Source: 1162T-S-0a-05 sp050299435
Lineage (GTDB): Bacteria; Pseudomonadota; Gammaproteobacteria; Pseudomonadales; Cellvibrionaceae
NCBI GenBank assembly: GCA_050299435.1
Contig: JBNKVX010000005.1
Span: forward strand, 16,837 to 80,836
Direction of reading: 5' to 3'
DNA: 64,000 bases
Translations under genes and position numbers: made by a program
Shown: piece by piece, positions 1-9,168 of the stretch
Position numbering within the stretch: the first letter of the stretch is position 1
Layout of the letters: the number at the start of each line of letters is the position of its first letter
The notes under the pieces: generated by a model
The model's database searches: none
What the model saw: the letters and a program-made list of their open reading frames with translations, nothing else
Told to the model about the DNA's origin: nothing

Positions 1-1011
1 GGCGCCATTGCAAATTACCTCGGTGGAAAAGTATCAAAAGGCGACGCCAAGTTTCCTCGCACTATCAATATACAATTTACAAAAATTCAAAGCATGCGCT
101 ACGGTGAAAATCCACATCAAGATGCCGCGTTCTATAAAGAGAAAAAAAATCGAGATGCTAACATTTCCAATGCATTTCAATTACAGGGCAAAGAATTATC
201 TTTTAACAATGTCGCAGATACAGATGCCGCTTTAGAAACGGTGAAATTATTTGATGAGCCTGCGTGTGTCATTGTCAAACATGCGAACCCCTGTGGTGTG
301 GCGATTGGCAGTTCTCTGTTAGATGCTTACGAGAAAGCTTATGCAACCGATCCTGAATCTGCTTTCGGTGGGATCATCGCTTTTAACCGGGAGCTTGATA
401 AAAATACTGCGCAGACGATTATTGATAAACAATTCGTGGAAGTGATCATTGCTCCGGCAGTGAGCCCGGAAGCTAACGATGTTATTTCCAGCAAAAAAAA
501 TGTGCGTTTATTAAGTTGCGGTCAATGGAATAACAATAGCCTTCCAGCATTTGATTATAAAAAAGTATCAGGGGGTATTCTTGTTCAAGACCTTGATACT
601 CATCGCATCTCTGCTGACAATCTGTCTGTAGTCAGCAAACGCCAACCCACCGAAAGTGAAATTCGCGATGCACTCTTTGCCTGGAAAGTCGCAAAAATGG
701 TGAAATCCAACGCAATTGTTTATGCAAAAGCCCAACAAACAATTGGCGTAGGTGCGGGACAAATGAGCCGCGTTAACTCTGCTCGCATTGCCGCAATCAA
801 AGCGGAGCATGCTGGCTTGGAAGTAAAAGGATCGGTTATGGCTTCTGATGCATTTTTTCCATTTCGAGATGGTATAGACAATGCGGCCGCAGCAGGTATT
901 GCCGTGGTGATCCAACCTGGTGGGTCGATGCGAGATGACGAAGTAATTGCCGCGGCAGATGAACATGACATGGCAATGTTATTTACCGGAATTCGACATT
1001 TTCGTCATTAA
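1..1011 (+). CDS. purH: PurH, bifunctional AICAR transformylase/IMP cyclohydrolase (C-terminal part)
   Basis: This is the 3' part of purH, cut by the left edge; the frame is open from base 1 with no start inside the window. The product catalyses the last two steps of IMP synthesis: formyl transfer to AICAR, then ring closure. The visible 336 residues are the AICAR transformylase part. They include RYGENPHQ, the segment around KHANPCGVAIG, and SAFGGIIAFNRE, all typical of the family, and end in the conserved FTGIRHFRH. purD follows 17 bp downstream on the same strand, the usual purHD pair. The identity is secure; only the N-terminal cyclohydrolase domain is missing, because of the window edge. 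Confidence 0.97.
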   Translation, partial: GAIANYLGGKVSKGDAKFPRTINIQFTKIQSMRYGENPHQDAAFYKEKKNRDANISNAFQLQGKELSFNNVADTDAALETVKLFDEPACVIVKHANPCGVAIGSSLLDAYEKAYATDPESAFGGIIAFNRELDKNTAQTIIDKQFVEVIIAPAVSPEANDVISSKKNVRLLSCGQWNNNSLPAFDYKKVSGGILVQDLDTHRISADNLSVVSKRQPTESEIRDALFAWKVAKMVKSNAIVYAKAQQTIGVGAGQMSRVNSARIAAIKAEHAGLEVKGSVMASDAFFPFRDGIDNAAAAGIAVVIQPGGSMRDDEVIAAADEHDMAMLFTGIRHFRH

Positions 1012-1028
1012 AACTATCTGGGTGTCTT

Positions 1029-2309
1029 ATGAATAATATTTTAATCATCGGATCAGGCGGACGGGAACACGCACTTGCCTGGAAATGCGCGCAAAGTGAT
1101 AAAGTTGATTGTGTTTTTGTTGCTCCAGGCAATGCTGGCACAGCGACTGAAGAAAAAGTTCAAAATGTCGATATCGCTCTTGACGATTTTTCTGGCCTGA
1201 TTAGTTTCGCGAAAAATAATTCCATCCAATTAACCATTGTTGGCCCTGAGGCGCCTCTGGTCGATGGTGTCGTGGATAGGTTTCAAGCGGAAGGTCTCGC
1301 TTGCTTTGGGCCAAGCAAGGGTGCTGCGCAATTGGAAGGATCGAAAGCTTTTACCAAAGATTTTCTTGCCCGTCACAATATACCCTCTGCAGACTATAAA
1401 AGTTTTACTGAGCTTGAACCTGCGCTCAACTATTTGCGAGAAAAAGGAGCTCCCATTGTCGTTAAAGCTGATGGACTTGCAGCAGGCAAAGGCGTCATTG
1501 TTGCAGAAGATCTAGAGACCGCTGAAGAAGCAGTGAAAGATATGCTTTCTGGAAACGCTTTTGGTGAAGCAGGATGCCGCGTAGTAATTGAAGAGTTTTT
1601 GCAAGGTGAAGAAGCCAGTTTTATTGTGATTGCTGATGGCAAAAATGTATTGCCTATGGCAACAAGCCAGGATCACAAACGCGTGGGAGAAGGCGATACT
1701 GGATTAAACACTGGAGGAATGGGCGCCTATTCACCAGCACCTGTTGTTGACGACCTCGTGTATGAGCGCGTGATGAAAGAAGTGATTATGCCAACAATCC
1801 AGGGAATGGCTGCCGAAGGAAATGCGTACACAGGATTTCTTTACGCCGGCCTGATGATTACAAATGAAGGAACACCAAAAGTTATTGAATACAATTGTCG
1901 ATTCGGCGATCCGGAAACCCAACCCATCATGATGCGATTACAGTCCGATCTCGTGGATCTGTGTCTCGCCGCAATTAATGGTGAACTCTCAAGCACAACA
2001 ACGGCCTGGGATAAAAGACCCGCTGTAGGGGTAGTTCTCGCCGCTGGCGGTTACCCTGGCGACTACCGAAAAGGTGATGAAATCCAGGGTTTGGATGACT
2101 GCGATAGTGCAAGCCAAAAAGTGTTTCATGCAGGAACTAAATTGGTGGAAGGTAAAGTTGTAACCAATGGTGGACGAGTACTGTGTGCCACCGCTTTGGG
2201 AGAAACGATTAAAGATGCACAAACAGCGGCCTACGAGCTGGCTGATAAAATTTCCTGGGACGGCGTTTACTTACGCAGAGACATTGCCTGGCGCGCACTA
2301 AATCGTTAA
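1029..2309 (+). CDS. purD: PurD, phosphoribosylamine-glycine ligase
   Basis: PurD joins glycine to 5-phosphoribosylamine with ATP, the second step of purine synthesis, in the cytosol. The 426 residues are the normal length. The N-terminal fold begins with ILIIGSGGREHALAWK, and the ATP-grasp core shows GPSKGAAQLEGSKAFTKDF and VVKADGLAAGKGVIVA. The metal and ATP site is in IEYNCRFGDPETQ. The gene starts 17 bp after purH and is probably co-transcribed with it. It ends convergently against the thioredoxin-fold gene, with about 28 bp between the stops. Confidence 0.97.
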   Translation: MNNILIIGSGGREHALAWKCAQSDKVDCVFVAPGNAGTATEEKVQNVDIALDDFSGLISFAKNNSIQLTIVGPEAPLVDGVVDRFQAEGLACFGPSKGAAQLEGSKAFTKDFLARHNIPSADYKSFTELEPALNYLREKGAPIVVKADGLAAGKGVIVAEDLETAEEAVKDMLSGNAFGEAGCRVVIEEFLQGEEASFIVIADGKNVLPMATSQDHKRVGEGDTGLNTGGMGAYSPAPVVDDLVYERVMKEVIMPTIQGMAAEGNAYTGFLYAGLMITNEGTPKVIEYNCRFGDPETQPIMMRLQSDLVDLCLAAINGELSSTTTAWDKRPAVGVVLAAGGYPGDYRKGDEIQGLDDCDSASQKVFHAGTKLVEGKVVTNGGRVLCATALGETIKDAQTAAYELADKISWDGVYLRRDIAWRALNR

Positions 2310-2337
2310 CTTAAAGGCTCAGTTTGATTTTCGCTAG

Positions 2338-3903
2338 CTACTGAGCCCACTCTAGCATCAAACTTTCACACTTTTCACCGTCGTTTTTGATGTTTTTTCG
2401 CTCAGAACAAAACACATTAAAACCGTCCGACATGGCCTTATAGCTCGCGGCATATCTTCCCTCTGTATTCCACTCTTTTAGCGAGATAATCAAGCGTTTA
2501 AACCTATTCTGATTTCGGTTGTAAAGCGCATCTTCACGCGTTTTGACATAAGCTAATAATTCTGAAAACAAACTCACAATTTCGTCTTCTCTTTCGGGAA
2601 ACATTTCCAACAAGCCCTGAAAATAAATTACGCCCCACTGAAAATGAGTGGCGCCTAATTTCGATTCTTTATATGCTCTTTGCAACCAATCCAATGCTTC
2701 CTGTTCACGACCCAACAAACGTGCACTTTCAGCCAAGTCCACCATAAAATAATAGGGGCTAGCTGCATTCTTTATTTCCTCATCAAATACTTCATTGGCT
2801 TTTTCATTTAGTCCCGCCGTGGTTAACAAATACCAAAACAAGTTCATCACAGCCGAATGTTCATATTTATCATTTAAGTCTGCTCTTGCCTCATCGACAA
2901 GAGTGATGATTTTCTGTTTTTGTTCAGGTGTAAATTCAAAATCTTCTTCTGCTTTATTCAGGTTTAATAGGTAAAGTCGTGTATAGCTGGGAGAAAGCTG
3001 AACCAGCTTAGGCAGGCTCTTATCTTCTTCAATAATTGCCAAGGCCTGATTCCAATTATCAAGAAATTCAGATTGTTCATCCCCTTCCAATAAACTGAAA
3101 AATTGCCCACGGTCATACAGGACAAAACGCAAATTATTCCTGATGAGCTCAGGATCATTTAATATTTTCACTGCTTCACTGGTAGCAACTTGTTTCTCAT
3201 TAGTATCTAGCGCTTTTTCTTCAAGCCCACTCCTCCGCGCAAACCACCACGCCGAAAATAAACGGCTTTTTGCAATCGCCAGGGCGTCCGGGCACGCCTT
3301 AAATAATTCGAACATGCGCGACGCGGCATCGTTCTCCAAAATTTTTCCCTTATCCTGTTCCCATGAATACAAACTCAATAATTTAAAATCATTTTGCGAG
3401 AGCGATATTCCCGATTCAAAATCACGAACAATATCGACTACTGGGCGCTTGAAATTCAATACCAGATCCAGCACTTCCTCATAGCGTTTAAGATCCATAC
3501 CGCCTGGAATACGCGTTATTTCATTTGCGTTTGAATCAAGCACAATCAATGTTGGATAACCTGCAACGTTAAATTTTTCACCATATACTTGAGCTCCCTC
3601 TGTATCACCATCAAGATATACCGGAATAAATAAACGTGTTTTCGCAATAAAATCAGGATCTTTAAATACTGTTGCTTTAAGCTGATTGCATGGAGGACAC
3701 CACACAGCGCCCCAATAAAGTAGGACAAACTTATTTTCCTGTTTAGCTTTATCGAATGCACTTTCAATATCGCCTTGCAGCCAATGAATCTCGGAAAATG
3801 AATCGTTAAGGTTTTTTTGCTGTTTTTCACATCCGATCAAAAAAAGATAACAAGCCAGACAAAGCGCAGCTCGAAGTATCAAAGCAAAATATTTGTGTAT
3901 CAT
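2338..3903 (-). CDS. Thioredoxin-fold lipoprotein with long helical C-terminal region
   Basis: The 521-residue product begins with a hydrophobic signal ending in a lipobox with Cys25 (LFLIGC), so it is probably a periplasmic lipoprotein. Residues about 45-150 form a thioredoxin domain of the thiol-disulfide interchange type, with the active site WCPPC (Cys69 and Cys72) and the cis-proline segment VAGYPTLIVLD. The remaining 370 residues look alpha-helical and TPR-like, with no motif I can name. It may reduce or isomerise disulfides of an envelope partner, but the substrate cannot be read from the sequence. It diverges from the SDR gene at 3927 with only about 23 bp between the starts, so their promoters must overlap. 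Confidence 0.8.
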   Translation of the reverse strand: MIHKYFALILRAALCLACYLFLIGCEKQQKNLNDSFSEIHWLQGDIESAFDKAKQENKFVLLYWGAVWCPPCNQLKATVFKDPDFIAKTRLFIPVYLDGDTEGAQVYGEKFNVAGYPTLIVLDSNANEITRIPGGMDLKRYEEVLDLVLNFKRPVVDIVRDFESGISLSQNDFKLLSLYSWEQDKGKILENDAASRMFELFKACPDALAIAKSRLFSAWWFARRSGLEEKALDTNEKQVATSEAVKILNDPELIRNNLRFVLYDRGQFFSLLEGDEQSEFLDNWNQALAIIEEDKSLPKLVQLSPSYTRLYLLNLNKAEEDFEFTPEQKQKIITLVDEARADLNDKYEHSAVMNLFWYLLTTAGLNEKANEVFDEEIKNAASPYYFMVDLAESARLLGREQEALDWLQRAYKESKLGATHFQWGVIYFQGLLEMFPEREDEIVSLFSELLAYVKTREDALYNRNQNRFKRLIISLKEWNTEGRYAASYKAMSDGFNVFCSERKNIKNDGEKCESLMLEWAQ

Positions 3904-3926
3904 GTCGTTTTACCGTGGAGCAAATT

Positions 3927-4676
3927 ATGTCAAAACCAAACCTATTTATAAGTGGCGGCAGTCGCGGAATCGGCGCCAGCTTGGCAACTTTGGCCGCTGC
4001 TCGCGGCTATCGAGTTATTCTAAGCTACAATAAAGAGGAGCAACTCGCCAATAATTTAATACAAGAAATCAAGAATAGTGGTGGAGACGCCAACGCGGTT
4101 CAATTATGCATCAACGATCCAGTCGCCGTCGGGCAGTTTTTCAATAATTTCGAATCCAAATTTGGCCCTCTTTCGGCCTTGGTAAATAATGCGGGTATAG
4201 TTGACCTCGCTTCGCGGGTGGAAGAAATTAGTGCTGAACGCTTACAACACATGTTCTCGGTCAATTTCTTCGGCAGTTTTTATTGTTGCCAGGCTGCGGT
4301 GAAATTAATGTCACACAGATACAACAAATCAGGTGGCGTCATCGTCAATGTGTCGTCTGCCGCTAGCAGGCTGGGCAGCCCCAACGAATATGTCGATTAT
4401 GCTGCTTCAAAAGCCGCAGTAGACACCATGACCCTCGGATTAGCAAAAGAAGTCGCCAATGAGGGGATAAGAGTAATCAGTATTCGTCCGGGATTAATTG
4501 ATACCGACCTCCATAAAGATTCAGGGGATCGCGAACGCCCGCACAAACTGGCGCATCTCGTGCCGATGCAGCGCCCCGGCACAGCAGACGAGATAGCTGA
4601 AACTATTCTGTTCTGTTTATCTGATAAAGCCTCCTATATCACTGGCACCTGCATCGATGTGAGTGGAGGGCGATAG
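3927..4676 (+). CDS. SDR family NAD(P)-dependent oxidoreductase
   Basis: This 249-residue classical short-chain dehydrogenase/reductase has the cofactor motif SGGSRGIGAS near residue 8, then NNAG, a serine in NVSSAASRLGS, and the catalytic YVDYAASKAAVD pair. The end TGTCIDVSGGR is typical. The arginine in GGSRG favours NADP(H). The ATG at 3927 has GGAG seven bases upstream and is preferred to an in-frame GTG at 3915. The substrate is unknown; FabG-like or glucose-dehydrogenase-like activity would both fit. Confidence 0.85.
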   Translation: MSKPNLFISGGSRGIGASLATLAAARGYRVILSYNKEEQLANNLIQEIKNSGGDANAVQLCINDPVAVGQFFNNFESKFGPLSALVNNAGIVDLASRVEEISAERLQHMFSVNFFGSFYCCQAAVKLMSHRYNKSGGVIVNVSSAASRLGSPNEYVDYAASKAAVDTMTLGLAKEVANEGIRVISIRPGLIDTDLHKDSGDRERPHKLAHLVPMQRPGTADEIAETILFCLSDKASYITGTCIDVSGGR

Positions 4677-4731
4677 AAAATTAGTGTGAAAAGCTATATC
4701 AGACAGTTTCACTACACCATTTGATACTGAA

Positions 4732-6213
4732 TTAATTCGCAAATACGGCGCGTTCGCTGGCCCACAATCTTAAATGGGTTATTTTCTCAGCCATTATTAT
4801 AGAAAGTGGCTGAGTTTGTTGAAGTGCATCAAATATTTTTGCGGTCGAAATACTTTCCTGTCGGGCAACTGCCGCATACATGGCCGAAACGATGGCTTGC
4901 TCTATTTCTGCCCCAGTAAAACCTTCACACTGCTCCGCCAGATATTCTGTGTCGAAACTCTCCGGATCGCTGCCCCGCTTTGATAAATGAATTTTAAATA
5001 TTTCTCGACGCGTCTCTGAATCAGGCAGATCAACAAAGAAAATTTCGTCAAAGCGTCCCTTACGCATTAACTCTGGAGGAAGTTGTGAAATATCATTACT
5101 GGTTGCCACCATAAACACCGTGGATTTTCTCTCGGCCATCCAGGTCAAAAGTGTACCCAATAATCTTTGTGGCGTACCAGAATCCGAATCGCCCTGCGAT
5201 AATCCTTTTTCAATTTCGTCCATCCAAAGCACGCAGGGAGACATAACATCTGCCAGCTTTAAAGCCTCTCTTAAATTACGCTCGGTTTCACCCACATATT
5301 TGTTAAACAGTGAACCCATATCCAAACGTAAAAGTGGTAAACCCCAAACGCCCGCAATCGCTTTTGCAGCGAGACTTTTCCCTCCACCCTGCACACCAAA
5401 AAGCAAGACACCCTTGGGAGGATCCAGCATCACTTGACCCTGTTCTTTTTTTATTGCGTGTCGGCGGTCTTCCAGCCAGGCTTTTAACTTCACCAGACCC
5501 GCTACATCTTTTAAATGTGCTGTACTGTATTCAAAATGCAACACACCTTCCATATCCATCAATTCAAATTTTGCCTTGGTCAATTCTGGCAAGTCTTCTT
5601 CTGTGATTGCACCGTCGTCGGCAATAGCGCCGTGCGCAAGACGACGTACATCCTGGTGTGGTAAGCCCTTCAAATTGTTGACCAACTTATCCAAAGTCAG
5701 ATTGTCGGTTTTAATTCGTTCCACCTTATTTTTCTTCGCCCACTTCCGAGCTTCGTCTCGAATAATGGCGAGAATCTCTTCATCGGAGGGCATGGACAAG
5801 GTAACAGAGGCCGCATATCGAGAAAGCTCTGAAGGCAACTCTAAACGATGGCTGATTAACACAACTTTGTGTTCACAAAATCGGTAGTTCAAAGCGATAT
5901 CTTTCAGTAATCGTATATTGATGGGCTCATCGAGGAAGGGATGAAAATCGCAAAGAATAAATGCACTGGACGGCCGGTGGGCTTTAATGTGTTTGAGCAC
6001 GTCTTCTGTTTTTTTACAGGCCTCTTCCTCAGAAGGTGTTATGCCAAAACCCAGAGGAGCCAGACCTTCGCTAAGTGACCAACGCCATGCTGGCATACTG
6101 TTTTGTTTAAATAAACTCTGGAGCATGGCCAATGCACGAGGCTCGTCCCAGGTTTCAATCACAATAAGGGCCAGATTGGAATTCAATATTAATTTGAGAT
6201 CATTATTATCCAT
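4732..6213 (-). CDS. AAA family ATPase, Ycf46-like
   Basis: The product (about 493 residues) has an N-terminal domain starting with a short helix and LALIVIETWDEPRALAML, followed by a AAA+ module. Walker A is GVQGGGKSLAAKAIAG, Walker B is VLWMDEIEKG, and the second region of homology contains RKGRFDEIFFVDLP. This layout matches Ycf46-type ATPases of bacteria and plastids, whose cellular role is poorly defined. I chose the ATG at 6213 because the family begins near this point; an upstream GTG at 6255 with a GAGG in front of it is an alternative. It is flanked by an SDR gene and coq7 on the opposite strand, and nothing suggests an operon. Confidence 0.82.
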   Translation of the reverse strand: MDNNDLKLILNSNLALIVIETWDEPRALAMLQSLFKQNSMPAWRWSLSEGLAPLGFGITPSEEEACKKTEDVLKHIKAHRPSSAFILCDFHPFLDEPINIRLLKDIALNYRFCEHKVVLISHRLELPSELSRYAASVTLSMPSDEEILAIIRDEARKWAKKNKVERIKTDNLTLDKLVNNLKGLPHQDVRRLAHGAIADDGAITEEDLPELTKAKFELMDMEGVLHFEYSTAHLKDVAGLVKLKAWLEDRRHAIKKEQGQVMLDPPKGVLLFGVQGGGKSLAAKAIAGVWGLPLLRLDMGSLFNKYVGETERNLREALKLADVMSPCVLWMDEIEKGLSQGDSDSGTPQRLLGTLLTWMAERKSTVFMVATSNDISQLPPELMRKGRFDEIFFVDLPDSETRREIFKIHLSKRGSDPESFDTEYLAEQCEGFTGAEIEQAIVSAMYAAVARQESISTAKIFDALQQTQPLSIIMAEKITHLRLWASERAVFAN

Positions 6214-6377
6214 AGTGCGCGTACTTTTATCGGTCACTGAATTCGAAACCCACACGATAGTACCAGCCCTCTTGAAATCAGCAAACCTCTAACGCTCCGC
6301 TATTCCAATAACGCACCCCACAAATAAAAGATATGTTATTGTCCGCCTGAATAACTTAAGGATTTCTGGCAATTATC

Positions 6378-7022
6378 ATGTCTCGACCTCAACTCAGCAT
6401 GCTCGATCAGATTGTATGCGGCCTGGATAGAAGCCTGCGTACGCTCTCCAGAGGAACACAACACCACTCAAGACCTTCTCCTGCGAGGAAGATAGTTGAA
6501 GATAATTTGAGTGACGAAGAGAGACAGCATGCTGCCGGTTTGATGCGAGTGAACCATTCCGGTGAAGTTTGTGCTCAGGCCCTGTATCAAGGCCAGGCGC
6601 TAACCGCAAAACTCCCGGAAGTTCGCCAGGAAATGGAAGTGGCAGCGGATGAGGAAATCGATCACCTTGCATGGTGTGAACAGCGCCTGGATGAACTGGG
6701 CTCGCACACCAGCATATTGAACCCGGCCTGGTATGCCCTATCTTTTGGCATCGGCGCTGGAGCAGGATTAATAAGTGATAAGTTCAGCCTGGGCTTTGTC
6801 GCTGCAACTGAAGAACAGGTTTGCGAGCATTTGCAGTCTCACCTGAAAACTCTACCAAAACAGGATAAGCGGTCTCGCGCCATTGTCAGGGAAATGCTAA
6901 GTGACGAAGAAAAGCATGCTCACACTGCCTTAAATGCCGGTGGAAGCAATTTTCCCGGCCCAATTAAAAGCGCTATGACTTGTATTTCGAAGCTTATGAC
7001 CTTGAGCAGTTATCGAATATAA
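6378..7022 (+). CDS. coq7: Coq7, 3-demethoxyubiquinol 3-hydroxylase
   Basis: Coq7 is the di-iron monooxygenase that hydroxylates 3-demethoxyubiquinol in ubiquinone synthesis, at the inner face of the cytoplasmic membrane. Carboxylate/histidine ligands are visible in MRVNHSGEVCAQ, ADEEIDHLAW, ATEEQVCEHL and DEEKHAHTAL, the four-helix ferritin-like pattern of the family. The 214 residues match the proteobacterial form. It ends convergently against the OsmC-family gene, 8 bp away. Confidence 0.95.
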   Translation: MSRPQLSMLDQIVCGLDRSLRTLSRGTQHHSRPSPARKIVEDNLSDEERQHAAGLMRVNHSGEVCAQALYQGQALTAKLPEVRQEMEVAADEEIDHLAWCEQRLDELGSHTSILNPAWYALSFGIGAGAGLISDKFSLGFVAATEEQVCEHLQSHLKTLPKQDKRSRAIVREMLSDEEKHAHTALNAGGSNFPGPIKSAMTCISKLMTLSSYRI

Positions 7023-7030
7023 GCAATCAC

Positions 7031-7447
7031 TTAATCTTCAATGCGGTAGCTGTGTGTTACTTCAACCCCTGCAGCCTGCATCATTATTGTTGCGGAACAA
7101 TATTGCTCTGCGGATAACTGCACCGCACGCTTGACCTGGGCCTCTTTCAAGCCTTCGCCCCTCACTACAAAGACCATATCAATTTTTGTAAACGGCGATG
7201 GAACAGCATCGGCGCGCTCTGCCTGCAGTTCGACCTCGCAAGAACTCACTTTTTGTCGTGATTTTTCCAGAATGGACACGACATCAAAAGAAGCGCAGCC
7301 CCCCATTCCCATCAACAACATTTCCATGGGGCGCACCCCCATGTTTTCACCACCGTGGTCTGGTGGTCCATCCATCACAATGCTATGACCACTGCCCGAC
7401 TCAGCGACAAACTTTCTTTTTTCCAGCCACTTAACTCTCGCCTTCAT
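7031..7447 (-). CDS. OsmC family protein
   Basis: The 138-residue product is an OsmC/Ohr-fold protein with MLLMGMGGCASFDVVSIL and, further on, SAEQYCSATIMMQ. These carry the two conserved cysteines that reduce organic hydroperoxides in characterised members. It resembles the single-domain OsmC protein found between crp and coq7 in Pseudomonas-type genomes. A peroxidase role is family inference. The gene diverges from crp, which begins about 270 bp to the right. Confidence 0.88.
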   Translation of the reverse strand: MKARVKWLEKRKFVAESGSGHSIVMDGPPDHGGENMGVRPMEMLLMGMGGCASFDVVSILEKSRQKVSSCEVELQAERADAVPSPFTKIDMVFVVRGEGLKEAQVKRAVQLSAEQYCSATIMMQAAGVEVTHSYRIED

Positions 7448-7718
7448 ATTGCTCTCACTTCAACCACAAGCCAATCAAGGGACGCGAAGCCTAGCACTTT
7501 TAAAAATAGAATAAAAACCGAAATTCACACAAGGTCTATACTTGTACTACAAAGAAAGGGTTCGGTTTTGACATTTAAGGCGTTATACTCGGCGCAGCAG
7601 CTCTGCTGTTGGCAATGGAATTGCCTGAACCTTGCAAAATAAGTCGTAAACAAGGCTTAATCATTCCAACAAAAATTAAAAAAATTAATTGGTTAAACGA
7701 AGAATCGAGGATGCTATT

Positions 7719-8354
7719 TTGGTTGCTGTATCTTTAACACCGCATATACAAAACGTGGATGAATTTCTTAGCCACTGTCATCGCCGCCGTTATCCTGCAA
7801 AAAGTACTTTGATCTATGCAGGCGACAAAAGTGATTCCCTTTATTACATCATCAAAGGATCAGTAACTGTTCTCATTGAGGATGAAGAAGGTCGCGAAAT
7901 GATCGTTGCCTACCTCAATGATGGTGATTTCTTTGGTGAAATGGGCTTGTTCGACGAACAAGATAATCGTAGCGCATGGGTGCGCGCAAAGTCTGAGTGT
8001 GAAATTGGCGAAATTTCATATGCAAAATTCCAGGAGTTATCAGAATCTCACCCGGAATTTTTATTTGCCTTGGGAACACAAATGGCACGTCGACTGCGCA
8101 AAACCACTCGCAAGGTTGGCGACCTGGCATTTCTGGATGTCACAGGACGGGTAGCTCGCACTTTGCTGGACCTATGTAAGGAGCCAGACGCGATGACTCA
8201 CCCTGATGGCATGCAAATTAAGATCACTCGTCAGGAAATTGGCCGCATAGTGGGCTGCTCAAGAGAAATGGTCGGGCGCGTATTAAAAACCCTTGAAGAT
8301 CAAGGACTTGTCTCCGTTAAAGGCAAGACGATGGTCGTCTTTGGAACACGTTAA
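7719..8354 (+). CDS. crp: CRP/Vfr-type cAMP receptor protein, TTG start
   Basis: This is the global transcription regulator CRP (Vfr in Pseudomonas). The N-terminal cyclic-nucleotide domain has GDFFGEMGLFDEQDNRSAWV, carrying the cAMP-phosphate site. The C-terminal winged helix contains TRQEIGRIVGCSREMVGRVL. The N-terminus of the family (MVAI-TP-) matches translation from the TTG at 7719, which has a GAGG seven to ten bases upstream, giving 211 residues. A TTG at 7689 in the same frame would add ten residues unlike the family. No ATG is available near the conserved start. It is convergent with trpC, overlapping it by 4 bp. Confidence 0.93.
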   Translation: MVAVSLTPHIQNVDEFLSHCHRRRYPAKSTLIYAGDKSDSLYYIIKGSVTVLIEDEEGREMIVAYLNDGDFFGEMGLFDEQDNRSAWVRAKSECEIGEISYAKFQELSESHPEFLFALGTQMARRLRKTTRKVGDLAFLDVTGRVARTLLDLCKEPDAMTHPDGMQIKITRQEIGRIVGCSREMVGRVLKTLEDQGLVSVKGKTMVVFGTR

Positions 8355-9154
8355 CTCGCAAAAAAAAGCGCGTTAAGTTTCTGTCCGGGCGAATCTGCAC
8401 GCATAAAAGATTCGCCTACCAGAAATGCATTCACCCCTTTTGCCTGCATTGATTTCACATGCTCGTGGTCAAGAATTCCACTTTCCGTCACCACAATTTT
8501 GTCTTTGGGAATCTGTTCCAAAAGAGAAAAGGTTGTTTCCAGGCTCACCTTAAAATCATGCAAGTTGCGGTTGTTAATTCCAAGCAGTGTGTTCGGAAGC
8601 ATCAATGCGCGTTCCAGTTCATGAGCATCATGAACTTCCACAAGCACATCCAGGCCAACATCCAATGCCAGACGATTTAATGATTGCAGCGTCGCGTTGT
8701 CCAGGGCTGCAACGATTAACAAAATGCAATCAGCTCCAAGCACTCTTGACTCTATAACCTGGTATGCATCGACGATAAAATCCTTACGAATTACCGGTAA
8801 GTTTACCGCTGCTCGCGCCGCTTGCAGATAACTGTCCGCACCCTGAAAATAATCTATGTCAGTAAGCACTGACAAACAACAAGCGCCTCCATTTTCATAA
8901 TCCCTGGCAATTTCTGCAGGATTAAAATCCTCTCGAATTACACCCTTACTCGGCGAAGCCTTTTTAATCTCAGCAATCACAGCAGGTTTGTGCATGACGA
9001 GGTTATTTTGAATTGCGGCAACAAATCCTCGGGTCGCTTCAAGAGACGCAAGCTGCTTCTCCAACTGTTCAGCGCTTCGCAGTTCTCGCCTTTCCTCAAC
9101 TTCTTCAAATTTACGCTGGATGATCTTTCTTAAAATAGTGGGCGTTTCACTCAT
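8351..9154 (-). CDS. trpC: TrpC, indole-3-glycerol phosphate synthase
   Basis: TrpC closes the indole ring of tryptophan from the ribulotide CdRP. The 267 residues form one TIM barrel. Family segments include VIAEIKKASPSKGVIRE, PVIRKDFIVDAYQ, LGINNRNLHDFKV and VVTESGI, with the catalytic lysines and glutamate in place. I chose the ATG at 9154 (MSETPTIL), which lies 14 bp after the trpD stop; the frame stays open upstream into trpD. It is the third gene of a trpG-trpD-trpC operon. Confidence 0.95.
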   Translation of the reverse strand: MSETPTILRKIIQRKFEEVEERRELRSAEQLEKQLASLEATRGFVAAIQNNLVMHKPAVIAEIKKASPSKGVIREDFNPAEIARDYENGGACCLSVLTDIDYFQGADSYLQAARAAVNLPVIRKDFIVDAYQVIESRVLGADCILLIVAALDNATLQSLNRLALDVGLDVLVEVHDAHELERALMLPNTLLGINNRNLHDFKVSLETTFSLLEQIPKDKIVVTESGILDHEHVKSMQAKGVNAFLVGESFMRADSPGQKLNALFFAS

Positions 9155-9168
9155 CTTCAAATTCCGGC

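Noticed and set aside
568..966. Minus-strand 132-codon frame inside purH
   Set aside because: Antisense shadow of a conserved enzyme.
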